From assembly GCA_000697055.1 (NCBI GenBank), contig JNDT01002338.1, forward strand, positions 1 through 64,000: 64,000 nt of DNA, read 5' to 3'. The notes below the pieces were generated by a model that worked only from the letters and a program-made list of their open reading frames with translations, ran no database searches and was not told the DNA's origin. The translations under genes were made by a program, and so were the position numbers. Shown here piece by piece: positions 43,886 through 55,529 of the stretch; the stretch's first letter is position 1, and the number at the start of each line of letters is the position of its first letter. Source of the stretch: Saksenaea vasiformis B4078. Lineage: Eukaryota > Mucoromycota > Mucoromycetes > Mucorales > Saksenaeaceae.

Positions 43886-46302
43886 CTTTAATGGATGACG
43901 CTTGATATTAAAAAGGATATCCAGTATGAAATTGTGATATCTAAACGACTCACGAAATTTCGAACGATTGAAGAGCTTTCCTATTATTGAAAGACATTTT
44001 ACGCTACTATAACGCGCCACTGCAGACACAAACAATCGACATACCTTCTTCTTCTTTCCGTTGAGGTAGCTGCGCATCTTCTTTTTTTTCTGCAAACATT
44101 TCTTCATTAACTCCGAATTTATGCGTTTGGTATGCTTCCCACAACGTAAGCATTCGTTCTATTGCTTGTATCTGCTGAAATCTCTATTGAACTAGTGTTC
44201 ACGACTACTGTGTTCATCTGTGCAACACAATCCGCCTCCTATACTATGGTTGGACGCCATTACGCAAAGTATGTTTGCTATGGAAATGATGGACGTGGAA
44301 CGCTAGGATTATTTGCGGCACGCTGAATTATGCTCCGGAAAGAGGTACACGCGTCAATACCGCCAGGGTGGGCTGCCCCTGTGATTCTATTGTCCTATAT
44401 CTAGCATTTGGCTAGCAAACCTATCAGATGCATTTAAGTTCAAGTAGAAGAGGAATGATTTCTGAATGCTCAATAGCCTGTGCAAAGGACGCGGCGTTTT
44501 TTGACCAGTAGAAAATGAGTACGATCCAGGTACGTCGCACTGCCAAGACGTGCTCGAAACAGTAGCACCAGATGACAATTAGAAATTATCTCCAGCAAAA
44601 GTATAGAGTACAGGTTTACCGGAGGCAGATTCGACAAGAGTCCAAGAGACAGTGGTAGGAATGCTGCTTGACGCTCCAAGTAAAGACGAGATATTACTAT
44701 TGTGTGCGTTGCCCACCTTGGTTACTCTTTTGTAGTTCCTGTCGCCCTGTTGCGTGGATCACGAAGTATGCGTTACACTTTGTGGAGCTGGACGTTTTTG
44801 ACCTTCCCATTCAAATCACGACATCTTGAAAGCAAATTCAATCTCTCAAGTCTTGTTAAATTCAAAGTAACAACCATTTACTGCAAGTACCTCAGGAGCA
44901 TCCATATACGATGTCTAATTTTTGTATAGGAAAGTATGAAGGAAAATGACCGTGATATAATACATTGTCTCTGGCTTGCCATACTCACCGATAATGATGC
45001 TTTTTCCATTGTAATACAAAAATTCAGTGCTCAGAGCATAGACGTTGCGAAACCTTTTTACCATGGAAGATGGTTCCCCCCCCCCCTGCTTTCGAGCTAA
45101 AAATAGTAAGTAAATCCTGTGGACCTTCCACAGTCCATTTATCTCACTACGCTAAATGATCCTATTGCTCGGCATGATAAGAAGGATATAGCACATATAT
45201 TGGAAGCGTTTACACTCCTTTTTTTTTCAGATACGTGCAGTTCCGGTACTGTAATGCAGGTTATCGGGCATTCAGATCCAGATGAAAAGTATAGTGTAAG
45301 ATCTGCTTTATGCATCAATGACAGCGACTTCGGTATCAACATCCGAGCTCCTATCATTTTAGAGTCCCCACGAGACATCGATACTTGCGGGGACCTAACA
45401 ACTCTTTTGGGAGATGAATGTATTACATCCTCAAGACGCCCATCTCAATACCGGCGAAGCGTCGGATGGTCGGATAAGAGGAACAAGTTCGTCGTTCTTG
45501 TTTCTATCACAACAGCATGGAATCTCGATTCAGTGAATAGCCTCTGTCGAAGGTATCATCCGTGTATGACTCCAGACGCCTTTAATACTGAAGAAAATAC
45601 ACCCATCCGAACTTCACCCAACTGATTAGCTCTGGGTCATTAGCAGGTTGAAGATAGTTCATAGCTGTTGCGAGCTTTAACCCATGAATTAAGAATTGTT
45701 GTGATTGTTGTTGTCGGTTCATGCCAAAGGTTCTTTCTCAAGGGATGACAAAAGAGGGCGCACCTTAAATACTGGAATCGTACGAAAAATCCTACGATTT
45801 TGCGCCTTTTAAATTGTTATTTGGCGTTACTTCCAAAAAAACTCTGCGCTTTGAAGTACGTCTTATGTTCATTCAATCCAAGTATTACTCCATTTGTTAA
45901 CCGCGGATTATCTGTGTATGCTGTTCAAATAAATTCCGTGTGCGTTGGAGGGTTCAAGTTCACATAAATTGATTGATACTCTGACAAAAAATTGATGAAG
46001 TGATAACGCGTATCCAATCTTTCCTCAGCACAAACTGGACATCCCCCTGACGGACGCAAGATTTTTTAAAGCAGGGTAAAAAAGCCAACAATTGATAAGC
46101 ACTGATCGAAAAAGCCACTTTATGAGGTTTAGCGCCAGTTTTTGTTGGCATATGGCAACACTAGAAGATGCTGTATCACTGTAACACATTAACGTAAACA
46201 ACAGAGAGTTTTGCATTTACTGCAGGAGTACGCCCATGATAATGTGTATACTGACTTTATATTGTATATAGAAATAATAATTATCATAAAAGTAAAGACG
46301 CT
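43886..46302. other. Gene-poor stretch with one long unexplained ORF
   Basis: The plus-strand frame 45119-45625 is open for 168 codons but begins with GTG. Internal splice-like sites (a CAG acceptor at 45147, TTTTTTTTCAG at about 45230) suggest either exons of an unknown gene or a relic. It contains no motif I know. Elsewhere only short frames occur. A C run lies at 45077-45088. Confidence 0.3.
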
Positions 46303-46801
46303 CTATAGAGCAAGGACCACCAAGCCGGAGATGAAAAGAGCCGCTGCGCCTAGAGGTTTATACAAGGACGGACCTGCCGTACCATGGTTCAGACCGTTCT
46401 TTTTAGCAAAATCGGCAGCAGCAGAAGATGCTGAGGCAATTTGGCTCTGGACAGAGCTACGAACATCTGGTGGGAGGTTGCTCAAGGCGCTGGAAGCCTA
46501 AGGAACAAGAAAAGAGTGAATAAGTTTCAAATTTGGTTTTCCCCGATAAATTTACCTGAGCAAACAAGGAGGATGTGTCTACGCTTGCAGCCCATTTGCT
46601 AATACTGGATATTTGAGCTGGATTAATTGTAATTGAAGGCATGCTGAAAGTATCTGTAATGGTAGGGAGGTTTGAAGGCACCGTGGGGTCTATGAAAAGT
46701 TTAGATAGCTGTTGCTTTCTTCTTTTGCGCTATGATTTACTTTGAGCAAGAACAAAGGCAGGCGCAGCAACGAATGCGATGAGAGCAGTAGATTTGACCA
46801 T
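46303..46801 (-). CDS. Small secreted, probably GPI-anchored Ser-rich protein
   Basis: Exons 46741-46801, 46556-46689 and 46303-46497 give 129 aa. The first exon is an N-terminal signal peptide (MVKSTALIAFVAAPAFVLAQ). The mature part is Ser, Thr, Ala and Pro-rich (TFSMPSITINPAQISSI, then QSQIASASSAAADFAKKNG). The C-terminus is a hydrophobic stretch, GAAALFISGLVVLAL, after a short polar spacer. That is the pattern of fungal GPI-anchored wall or membrane proteins. It could instead be a type I membrane protein. The intron in the signal-peptide region has a clean donor and acceptor. No enzymatic domain. Confidence 0.75.
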
Positions 46802-47577
46802 GGTGAAAAGGAACGTACTGGGAACCAGATCGGCATCGTATTAGGGTTTTTATAAATTTTAAGCTTAGGTTACGCATTGTGTAACCCTATAAAAATCGGT
46901 GCCTTTTGACTACTAGATGAAATGAGGCTGTGTGCTCTCGCGTTTTCCGCCCCGCAGCCAAAGAGCAACCGAGAATCTTGAGGAGAAGGAGTAGTCTATC
47001 TATTAAGCGTGGCTGGGCATTCGCTTCGGGACAAAAAAATCTAACCTAATGAAGAAAAGGCCGCAAGCAATCGATTTCATAGGACAAGTTTTAAACCGTT
47101 AAGCTGATTTTGTCGGGTCTCAAAAAGTTCCCATGGCAACGAAGCTCGTGAACTCCTTGCCGCCAAACTGCATACGCTATTTTTTTTTTTGAAAAGAAAA
47201 AAAAAGATCGACGTTACTTTCCTGTAGCACCAACTATGTCCGCGTGTCAAGTAATTGATTTTTCATATGCAAGATGCCAACAAAACAGACCAAGGCTCCC
47301 CCAAACGTGCAAGTTGACAAAACCTTGCTCGCGCGATAGGAGGCTAGCAATTTATTTGATTTCTAAAAATGATTTTGCTGATCTTACCGATGCATTTGGA
47401 TTGGGTTATTCCTTTATAGATTGTACGACGGTGAGCGGAAAAATCTAATATTACTTCTGTACTCCCCAAAACCAGTTTTTCGATTGATCTACTCCACGAA
47501 ACGGATCATAAAATGCAAAAAAAAGGAAGGTACTAGTACATTTTGAATAAAATCTTTAGTACAACACCACAGCTGAT
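46802..47577. other. Intergenic
   Basis: Upstream region of the secreted-protein gene and 3' flank of the sulfate permease. A plus-strand 70-codon ORF with ATG (47236-47448) has no recognisable feature. A poly-A and poly-T pair at 47181-47205 could form a weak hairpin. Confidence 0.4.
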
Positions 47578-50023
47578 TTAATAACCAACATGTGCGCCCC
47601 AGCGCTCACAAATTGATTCGACGGCGGTCTCAACGTCCCAATGAAAACAAGGAAAGCGATGGCGTGGTAAGGGAAAAGCTTGCCCTTCCATGCTGATGGT
47701 GGCGTAGTCATCTTGGCTTTGCCCGGACGATGTAGCATTAACCTTGGTTTGGTGATCACCTTGGCTTACTTTGTCGGATTCGTCAATAAGAGCATTGACG
47801 ATACCAAAGCCAATGGTGATCAAATCCTGACGCACCTGTTTGCTTGGTATATTTGCAAAATGCCATTCTACCGACCGGCCTGCGTACTCATCGATCGTTT
47901 TGCGTGCTGTTGCTAATGATTGTAGTGCTGTGGAATCTATCCGACCGACCGTACCCATATCCAGCAAAAGTGCTTTTAGTAAAGTAATTTGGTCATCCTT
48001 GGATGACTTGTTCTCTGTGGCTGTCTGATTCCATAGTTGTTCGCGTGTATTCTCTCCCTCTCCACCTTTACGTGTACGCGTCTTGACTATATCAACTAGC
48101 TGCTCGCTGATATAGGCAGCATTAGGATAGAGTATCGATGTTCCTGGACGGATAATGAGCAGGCCGGGCGGCAAAGGCGCCAGCAGATCAGCAAATAAAG
48201 GATCGCTATCATCCACGTATACGTAGCGTCTTCGCGGTAGCCATGCGATAGTATGCGAGAATCCATCGCCAATGAAAGAGGCCGTTTCGACAGGATAGCG
48301 TCCGAGCGTCTTCACATAAGGGCGGGCTAACTGAACCAGCATTATGAACAGCGAAAGTCCAATCGATACGTAGATCGCTGTTTCCACGTCCACAAAACAC
48401 GCAATGATGACGGCAATAACAAATACAGAGAATTCGAGGACACTAGTTTTCCATAATTCTTTAACGTAACGCGGACCTGCTACCAGACTCGCAACAGAAT
48501 GGACCACAACAGCAGCTAAGACAGCTTCGGGGACGTAGTAAAATGCAGGAGTCAATGCATACAAAGCAAGCACCACAATAGCGCTTGAAAAGATGCCAGC
48601 TAACGGTGTCTTTGATCCTGATCTTGACATCACTGCTGTCCGACTGAAAGCACCTGTTGCAGGATATGCACTTGTACAGATTTATTTTTCAGTAAAAAAT
48701 AAAAAATAGAATAAAAATAAAAAAATGGAGGAGCACTTACCCAAAAAATGCGCCTATAACATTACTGAAGCCAATGGCCAGTATCTCCTGGTTGGAGTTG
48801 ATGGTGTAATTGTTTAATTTTCCAAATGATTTTGCCACAGTAATATGCTCCAGTAGCAGTATAATGACGATAGGAGGTAAGGAGCTGCGGACTTGGTTAA
48901 TAATGGTCAGGTTCAGACTAGGGATGCCCATGGCATCGAATCCGGACGGAATTGTCTGTACCAGACGGATGGGACTCCCATCCTTGTTTACATTGATCAG
49001 AAAAGAGATAAGTGTACCGAGGATGACAACAAGAGCATTACGCATGATGCTGAAATAAAACAATGGGCGGTTCAATCGGGGTTTCTTTTTAGCCAGCCGA
49101 GGAACGCCGAATTGAATGATGTACAATAAAGCCAAACTGATCAAACCAAATGCAGCATCTAACTGCGTATACGGAAGGTCAGCGAAAAATCGGATAAGAA
49201 TACGATAAGGAGGATCGTTTGAGTGCATATCGGTCATGCCAAAGAGTTTCGGCCATTGACCCAAAGCAATTGTGATAGCTGAGCCTGTCATGTAACCAGC
49301 AATGACCGGACCTGCAGCCATGCAAAGCTCTGTATCAGTTATGGAAAGCAGATACCAGTTATGGAAAGCAGATACATGTCATACCTGAAATGAAGTCAAC
49401 GAGAATACCTAGCCGCACGACGCTAATCGCCACGGTTATGATGCCGGTGAACAGAGATAAGCAAACAGCTATATTTGGTGCAGCAATCTCAGGGTTCGTA
49501 TCTTGGAGGTTGGCTATGCATTGGCCAACAAGAAGAGACACGACAGCTGGTGATCACTTAGTAACGGTTTTATTGGTGCACTATCGGAGAACTTACTGAT
49601 GGGACCAATACTAATGTCCTTCGAAGTACCAACAAAACAATAGATACATGCACCAACAAATGATGTACTGAAGGTTCAATCGGTTACAAATAGGATGGAG
49701 GATACTGACAAACTTACTACAAGCCGTATTGTGGATCCAAGTTGGCAATTCTAGCGTAGGCTATTCCTTGGGCTACAAGGAGCATTCCAACAGTAACACC
49801 GGCAATAGCATCTTGAAGCAACCACTATCACAACCATTATAAATACTTTTTGTATCCATCACCTTTAATATGTTACAGAAAATCGGTAACGAGGAATCCA
49901 GTAAAATATTGGAAATAAGTTGAACAGGTAGGATTTTAGATACTCCGGTGTCTTTTGTTTTAGCAAAGACACCCGCTTCGAGAAATTGATAGGTTCATCA
50001 TCAATCAGAACAGTACTTTGCAT
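47578..50023 (-). CDS. Sulfate permease, SulP/SLC26 family with STAS domain
   Basis: SulP proteins import sulfate at the plasma membrane (yeast Sul1/Sul2). Exons 49877-50023, 49718-49824, 49597-49667, 49385-49546, 48741-49329 and 47578-48670 give 722 aa. Signatures are WLLQDAIAGVTVGMLLVAQG, YARIANLDPQYGLYTSF, the SulP signature region TSKDISIGP, VIAGYMTGSAITIALGQWP, NQEILAIGFSNVIGAFFG, AYPATGAFSRTAVMSRSG and about a dozen membrane segments. A C-terminal STAS domain spans roughly residues 540-700, with LLDMGTVGRIDSTALQSL at its core. The start at 50023 gives a hydrophilic N-terminus of normal length. Intron 4 contains a perfect 20-bp tandem duplication beside the 3' splice site. Intact. Confidence 0.93.
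49336..49375. repeat. Perfect 20-bp tandem duplication in a permease intron
   Basis: CAGTTATGGAAAGCAGATAC occurs twice back to back (49336-49355, 49356-49375) inside intron 49330-49384, near its acceptor on the minus strand. Without it the intron would be 35 nt. Confidence 0.95.
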
Positions 50024-51026
50024 GTTAACCGTACAACCAAGTTACAAGAAATATATAAGTGCCGTTATATACAAGCACTTGTACATAACCTTACCTATTT
50101 ATGGACCATCCGTCGCAGGATGACCTTCTATTCGCCTTGACAGCAAGTACAAATGGGTTCCATGCGGTAGGCATCAGCTGAAAAAGATGTCATTCTGCTT
50201 TTAAACCGCCAAGCGGGATTTCTAAAACAGTATGAATATGCGGATGACCGGATTCCATTAGGAGAAAGGGAGAAAGAGCGGCCGTCTCCGTATAGGTAGA
50301 TCTCTTCTAGACCAAAATGGTGTCGATAGCAACCGTACTGAAATAAGATCCGATAACAAACGAAGAATAAGGTAACAAGCGTCTCAAGAGTAACGAGAGA
50401 TCCCACAAGAGCTTACCATTTCGGTTTAAAAAGGACCGACCTCCATTCATCAGAAGACTAAAGGATTTAGTGGTACTCCTGTCTACTTCCGCTCTTTATT
50501 CTATACACAACTATCCACTCTTGCACACAAAGGGCCATAATACAGTGAGCTACGCAGTAGAATGCACATGTTGGCATTAACGTCTATTTATTAAACTTGC
50601 ACATCTATTTTCCTATTTTTGCATAATGAGGACGCTTATTCATCATCGTCATCATCAGGTCTATCCAAAAGTATTGGTGCATGTGTTGCGCTATAGTGGT
50701 TGATTGCATAACGCCCCTATTTGCAGGAAGATGATATCAAATCTTAACTTAACGGCAAAGTGCCCGGTGAAAAGACTTGAGATGGTCTCTAGCTTATTGT
50801 GTGTGAGTACATATTTCCATGGTGTAAGAAACTATACACAGGAAGTAATTTAGGAGACCAGATACATAACAAGAACTGCATTTAACTCACTCGTTGCGTT
50901 AAAAATTAACGGCAAGTGCACGGTACATGAAACATATAAATAGGCAAACAAAATAAATACATTGACTAGACGTACAAATGCATTCCTGTTTGTTAATTTG
51001 AAGTTTCCAGCGATCTTCTTGGTTGT
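50024..51026. other. Intergenic, sulfate permease promoter region
   Basis: A minus-strand ORF at 50128-50406 has no motif. The sequence just upstream of 50023 should be the permease promoter. A short CAT/TCA-rich run lies at 50640-50660. No gene supported. Confidence 0.4.
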
Positions 51027-52735
51027 TTAATAGGAAGTCATAGAATTTTCGAGAATCCAGCTCAGTTGTTCACGCGCTGGCTCACGATTTGGAGACAGTC
51101 TCGTAATACGCTGCTGTGGTAAAGTCCCTTCCACCAGTGCGGGGATGTGTGAACTGTCGTATCCGAGCGCAGAGAGCCCATTGGGCATTCCCAAATCTTG
51201 CAGGAACCTTGTCAATTTCTCCGCCAGTACGTCGCCTGCTACGGACTCTTTCATGTTGGAATCAGCACCGAACGCCACAGCCGCCTCTACGTGGCGCTTA
51301 GGTGACGCGGAGGACGTAAATTTAAAGACGGCAGGAGCAGTTAATGCCACGGATACTCCATGAGGCTACATATACAAAATCAGTTCGTACCTGGATACGC
51401 TGATGTCCCTGATGGACTTACAACAATAGGATGATCAACTTTGTAGCCGGGATGCTTGTACTTTTTGTTCAATCCGCTAATAGGATAGCTCAGTCCATGA
51501 CAGAGATGGACACCTGCATTGCCAAAGCCAATGCCTGCGAAAGTTGCTGCTAGTAGCATCTGAGACTGCGCTTCCGTGTCTTCTGGGTCCTTAACAGATC
51601 GCGGAAGATATTTAATAACCATCTTCAATGCATGCAGCGACCACACGTCGCTAATAGGGTTAGATCCTTGGTATGCAGGGCGGGCCATCGGATTTGTAGG
51701 TCGTGGTGATCGAGCATTGAAAGGCAAGGCAGTATAAGACTCCAGTGCGTGGCTACAAAAGAAAACAGGATGAGAGCGTTGGAAAGACAGGCAGGAAGTA
51801 TATACCATAAAACGTCAAGTCCACTTGCGGCGTGCACTTCCGGAGGCATACTGCGGGTGTTCAGTGGGTCTACAATGCCTAAAATAGGCTTCAACGCGCG
51901 ATGGGCAATGCCCGTCTTTGTCTGCAGTGGTTCGTAATCAAACACAGCTGTTCCCGTAGTTTCTGATCCAGTTCCGGCAGTAGTCGGCACTAATCATTTT
52001 GTCTGCATTTGCATTTATTCTTATTCATTTTCTTACCAGCAATTAAAGGCTTTAATGCATTTTGGACTTGCTTGCCTTTGCCAATGGGTGCATTCACAAA
52101 GTCAAGAAACTCAGCGTCGGGGTGTGAACTGTACAGACTCGCGGCTTTGGCAGTGTCAATCACCGACCCTCCTCCCACAGCAACGAAGGCATCAGGCTGA
52201 TGTCTGCGAGCGAATTCAATGGCATGCTTCAAGCTTGTGTCTGTAGGTTCAATACGGACATTATCGTAGATAATATAATTGACTTTGTTCCTTTCCAATG
52301 ATTCAACGACGGCTTTGAGTGGATGAAGCTTAGCGATCTGTAAGGAAACTATTAGCAAGCGTCATAAAGCCAACAGTATACACCGTTTCTTTCTTACCGT
52401 TTTGTCTGTATAGACTGCAACCTTGGAAGCTTTGATATTGTTTATATCCATTCCTATTTCGCTGTCATGCCATATCAGCACCTTGCGTAAGGTACATGTA
52501 CTAACCTAGTAGCACCTGGCCCGAAGCGTACGTTGCTTGCAGCCATTTCAAATGCATAATCCGTCGAGTCTTGAGACTGTGCATATCCTCTGCTATAGCG
52601 AAGCAGGCTCGGTAGAGTCCCAGGTACAGATGGGTGGGAGTGGGCGTGAGCGTGGGAATGACAGGGGCATCTGGCTGCTCCGGACTGCAATAATCCTAGC
52701 AGACGCACGACGTTTGAACGAGACGAGGCAGCCAT
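51027..52735 (-). CDS. Hydroxyacid-oxoacid transhydrogenase-like iron alcohol dehydrogenase (ADHFE1 type), mitochondrial
   Basis: ADHFE1 (HOT) oxidises 4-hydroxybutyrate while reducing 2-oxoglutarate to D-2-hydroxyglutarate in mitochondria. Exons 52506-52735, 52398-52461, 52037-52337, 51806-51989, 51422-51752 and 51027-51365 give 482 aa, the usual length. The N-terminus is Arg and Ser-rich and lacks acidic residues up to about residue 50, with a His-rich run, fitting a targeting peptide. DYAFEMAASNVRFGPGAT starts the conserved part. FVAVGGGSVIDTAKAASL is the nucleotide-binding block. VPTTAGTGSETTGTAVF, ASGLDVLCHALESYT and GNAGVHLCHGLSYPI carry the expected metal-ligand histidines. PHGVSVALTAP and a normal C-terminus follow. 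Intact. Substrate is inferred from family. Confidence 0.92.
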
Positions 52736-54252
52736 CTGTTTAATCGGAAAAAGATTAGTACAAGAGTAAAAAGTCTATGACTAAGGCACATTCCTTTTAA
52801 TGGGTGACGGTGAATACTCGTACTCACGATTATGCGGCGGAGTTTTGGCAAAATCAAGCATAGGTGGACGTGTAACAAAGTACTGCAAGCATGTTTTTGC
52901 GCTGATGTATAGAAAAAATCAATACTGGGTTATTTAACACTGCAATGTCCATTGCCAAGTACTTTGATTTAATGGCATGGAAGAAATCTTATCGATTATA
53001 AAATATACAGAAGTAATGAGCTCAACGACATGATTTTGAGATTACAGATCAATACTCCTACATATTCTTGCTCGCGTGGATATTCCTCTCCCACAACGCC
53101 TAGCAGTTCTTCCAAGATAGATAACCATGGCGAGTGAGACTGTCTGTTCTTGCCACTATTGTAGGCGTCCGACCATTGCACTTGTGATAGATCCATAAAC
53201 AAATATCGATACGTTTGCTATTCGATGTATCATTTGTACATTAGACGTCAAATATTTGTCCGTCTTTACTGAAATCAGTTCTGCTCTGCACTCTTTTCTT
53301 TAGTGCCTTTCATGATATTCCTACAATGCCTTCCCGGTGGATTTTGGACTTCATGCTGTCCTCCCAAATATAGCATTACCAAACATGAACCACGGGGTTT
53401 TGTCCGTTACTGTTCCTGTATAAACTAAAAGTTTCCACTTTCTGATATCTCTGCAATGAGCCTTTATAATAATTTTCCTGGTATTTCTTCTTCTATGCAA
53501 TTTCCCAGGCACAGCCACGTCAAGCGATTTATCGTGAAATAATTAACTAACAATTTCATCTCATTCTGCTAAATGAAAGATGAGTAAAAATGAACACCAA
53601 ACGTGTTTTGGACCTTCTTTCCGTGATAGAACCAACATGTGAAATGATTGAAGCCAGCGTACTTTGCCAAGCACATTTTTTATTTGTTATCCTGAAAAGC
53701 ATTTCATGGTATCATATTGATGAAATATGGATTATCAGATGGCGTAGAGGTTACAGAAAGTCAAGATTAATTAGCAAAGCTTGATGGATTTTAGCAGAGT
53801 GACATTTTGCTTGCATTTTGAAAAATGTCGTACACGGCATGGATGCCCGCCGGCTTGCACCTGCCAGCGTATTACTGTAGAAACACAGTACCGCACTCAG
53901 TTATTCAATATGCAGCCGAGCGATTTTCTTACGACGCACCTTAGGCTTCTGGTTGCAGCTTACGTTCTCCTGGGACCGTTCCAGTATCGAAAGATTCTAT
54001 TTAGATTCTATTTCAGTCGATGCTATACAAAGCATATTTTTAAATCTGTATGTCACCAATTAAAGCGCAGGTCTCCCATGCCTTCCGTATATGCTGACTC
54101 CTTGTGTAGTGCATCACTGAACTCCCACAAAGCTTGTATGAAAGGGCAGGCCAATGATGGACATCTGTGACTTCGTCGTGTGGGTCTCCGAAGACAATTC
54201 CTTTGGGCAGCGGACTTCAACCGTTGTTAGACGAAAGGCTTTGTTTTTTTCG
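52736..54252. other. Intergenic
   Basis: A+T-rich. Plus-strand frames at 53590-53784 and 53781-54170 overlap in different frames and lack motifs; a minus-strand frame at 52996-53202 likewise. No gene supported. Confidence 0.4.
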
Positions 54253-55407
54253 ATGCTGTCAAGGGCTGGTATACGATCCCTCCGTGTGGGGGCCCAATGC
54301 GTAGGAAGGAAATGGCTTTTGCAGACAACTGCATCCCAGTTCCGTATACATGCTCAGTCCTATGGGGATCATTACCGAACATCAATGAGACAGTATGCCA
54401 CGGATCAACAACAAGAGACTATCGCGACAAAGAACACGTCGTATTACAATCAATTACTCGCTGATATGGCCAAAAACGCTTCTGCAGAAGAGGCCCAAGC
54501 CCTTTACGACAAGGTGTTTCGATATCGCCAGTGTCATGCTGACATGGATACCTATATGCAACTTATACTGGCCTATATCCGTTCGAACCAACTCGATAAT
54601 GCGATGGGTATCTACTATGAGCTCCGTGATTACCATGAACGGATGGAATCAAAGGAGGCGTCGTCTATAATTGACCTCAACAAACGTTTCTATACTACGC
54701 TGATTCTCGCGCTGACCGAGAACGTCGTTAACGCAAAAACATCAGATGGACAAGTCATGTACGGCTATACAGTAGCAGATGCTCCTGAACAATGGTTTGA
54801 CACAGATGATGGAGAGGGGCACCCGGTTCTTCGAGCTGCACTTGCATTGTTCAACGATATGCGACAGTTGGACATTCAACCAAGCGTAGAAACCTACCAG
54901 GCGATCCTTCGCGTCTGCAGCAAGCACAAGGACGAGTATACGCTCGAACAGATCCACAGACTTCTGCGAATGGATATTGCCGTCGACCCCGACGCAGCAA
55001 TTGATTCTATGCTTATCAAAGCTTACCATAGTGTTGCTGACTATGAGCAAGTACAGCAGATATGGCAAGCTTCAACTCAGTCCGGAATTAAGGTGGATCA
55101 AGATACAGTTGCACTTGTGTTAGACAGCTGCAAGTACAATATACAGCATGCAAAGTACGTGTGGGATCTGTTGAGCAGGGAAGGCTATTCGCTCAACACT
55201 GAGCACTACCGTTTATACATCGAGGCCTTGTGTCGAAGCTCGAACGAAGGATGGGAAGAAGCGTGGCGGTTAATGGATGCGAACTCTCTTGTGGACAGAA
55301 AAGCTGTAAATATATTGGTACATTTTGCTGAGCAAAAAGACATCCCAGAGCAGACGATGGCAGAGTTTGAATTATGGAAAGAAAAGCATTTTGGTGGAGA
55401 TCAATAA
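54253..55407 (+). CDS. Mitochondrial PPR-like (pentatricopeptide) protein
   Basis: A single exon encodes 384 aa from the ATG at 54253. The first 60 residues are basic and hydroxylated without acids at the start (MLSRAGIRSLRVGAQCVGRK), a good mitochondrial presequence. Helical-repeat features follow, with about 35-residue spacing: DTYMQLILAYIRSNQLDNAM, LALFNDMRQLDIQPSVETYQ, IDSMLIKAYHSVADYEQVQQ and a VALVLDSCK segment. These match PPR motifs, which bind organelle RNA and support mitochondrial transcript processing or translation. Repeats are divergent, so a related alpha-solenoid is possible. The 3' end lies 122 bp from the convergent PAN1-like gene. I cannot assign a yeast counterpart. Confidence 0.75.
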   Translation: MLSRAGIRSLRVGAQCVGRKWLLQTTASQFRIHAQSYGDHYRTSMRQYATDQQQETIATKNTSYYNQLLADMAKNASAEEAQALYDKVFRYRQCHADMDTYMQLILAYIRSNQLDNAMGIYYELRDYHERMESKEASSIIDLNKRFYTTLILALTENVVNAKTSDGQVMYGYTVADAPEQWFDTDDGEGHPVLRAALALFNDMRQLDIQPSVETYQAILRVCSKHKDEYTLEQIHRLLRMDIAVDPDAAIDSMLIKAYHSVADYEQVQQIWQASTQSGIKVDQDTVALVLDSCKYNIQHAKYVWDLLSREGYSLNTEHYRLYIEALCRSSNEGWEEAWRLMDANSLVDRKAVNILVHFAEQKDIPEQTMAEFELWKEKHFGGDQ

Positions 55408-55529
55408 ATTATTTTCATTATTTATTGTACCCCCTCTCTCTAGAGCAATTAAGGAAGGGAGAGCAAGTGATGTGGACGTGATGGCTATTGGGACGTACAA
55501 GAGAATTACGGTAAGGAGGAAAAGCGAGT

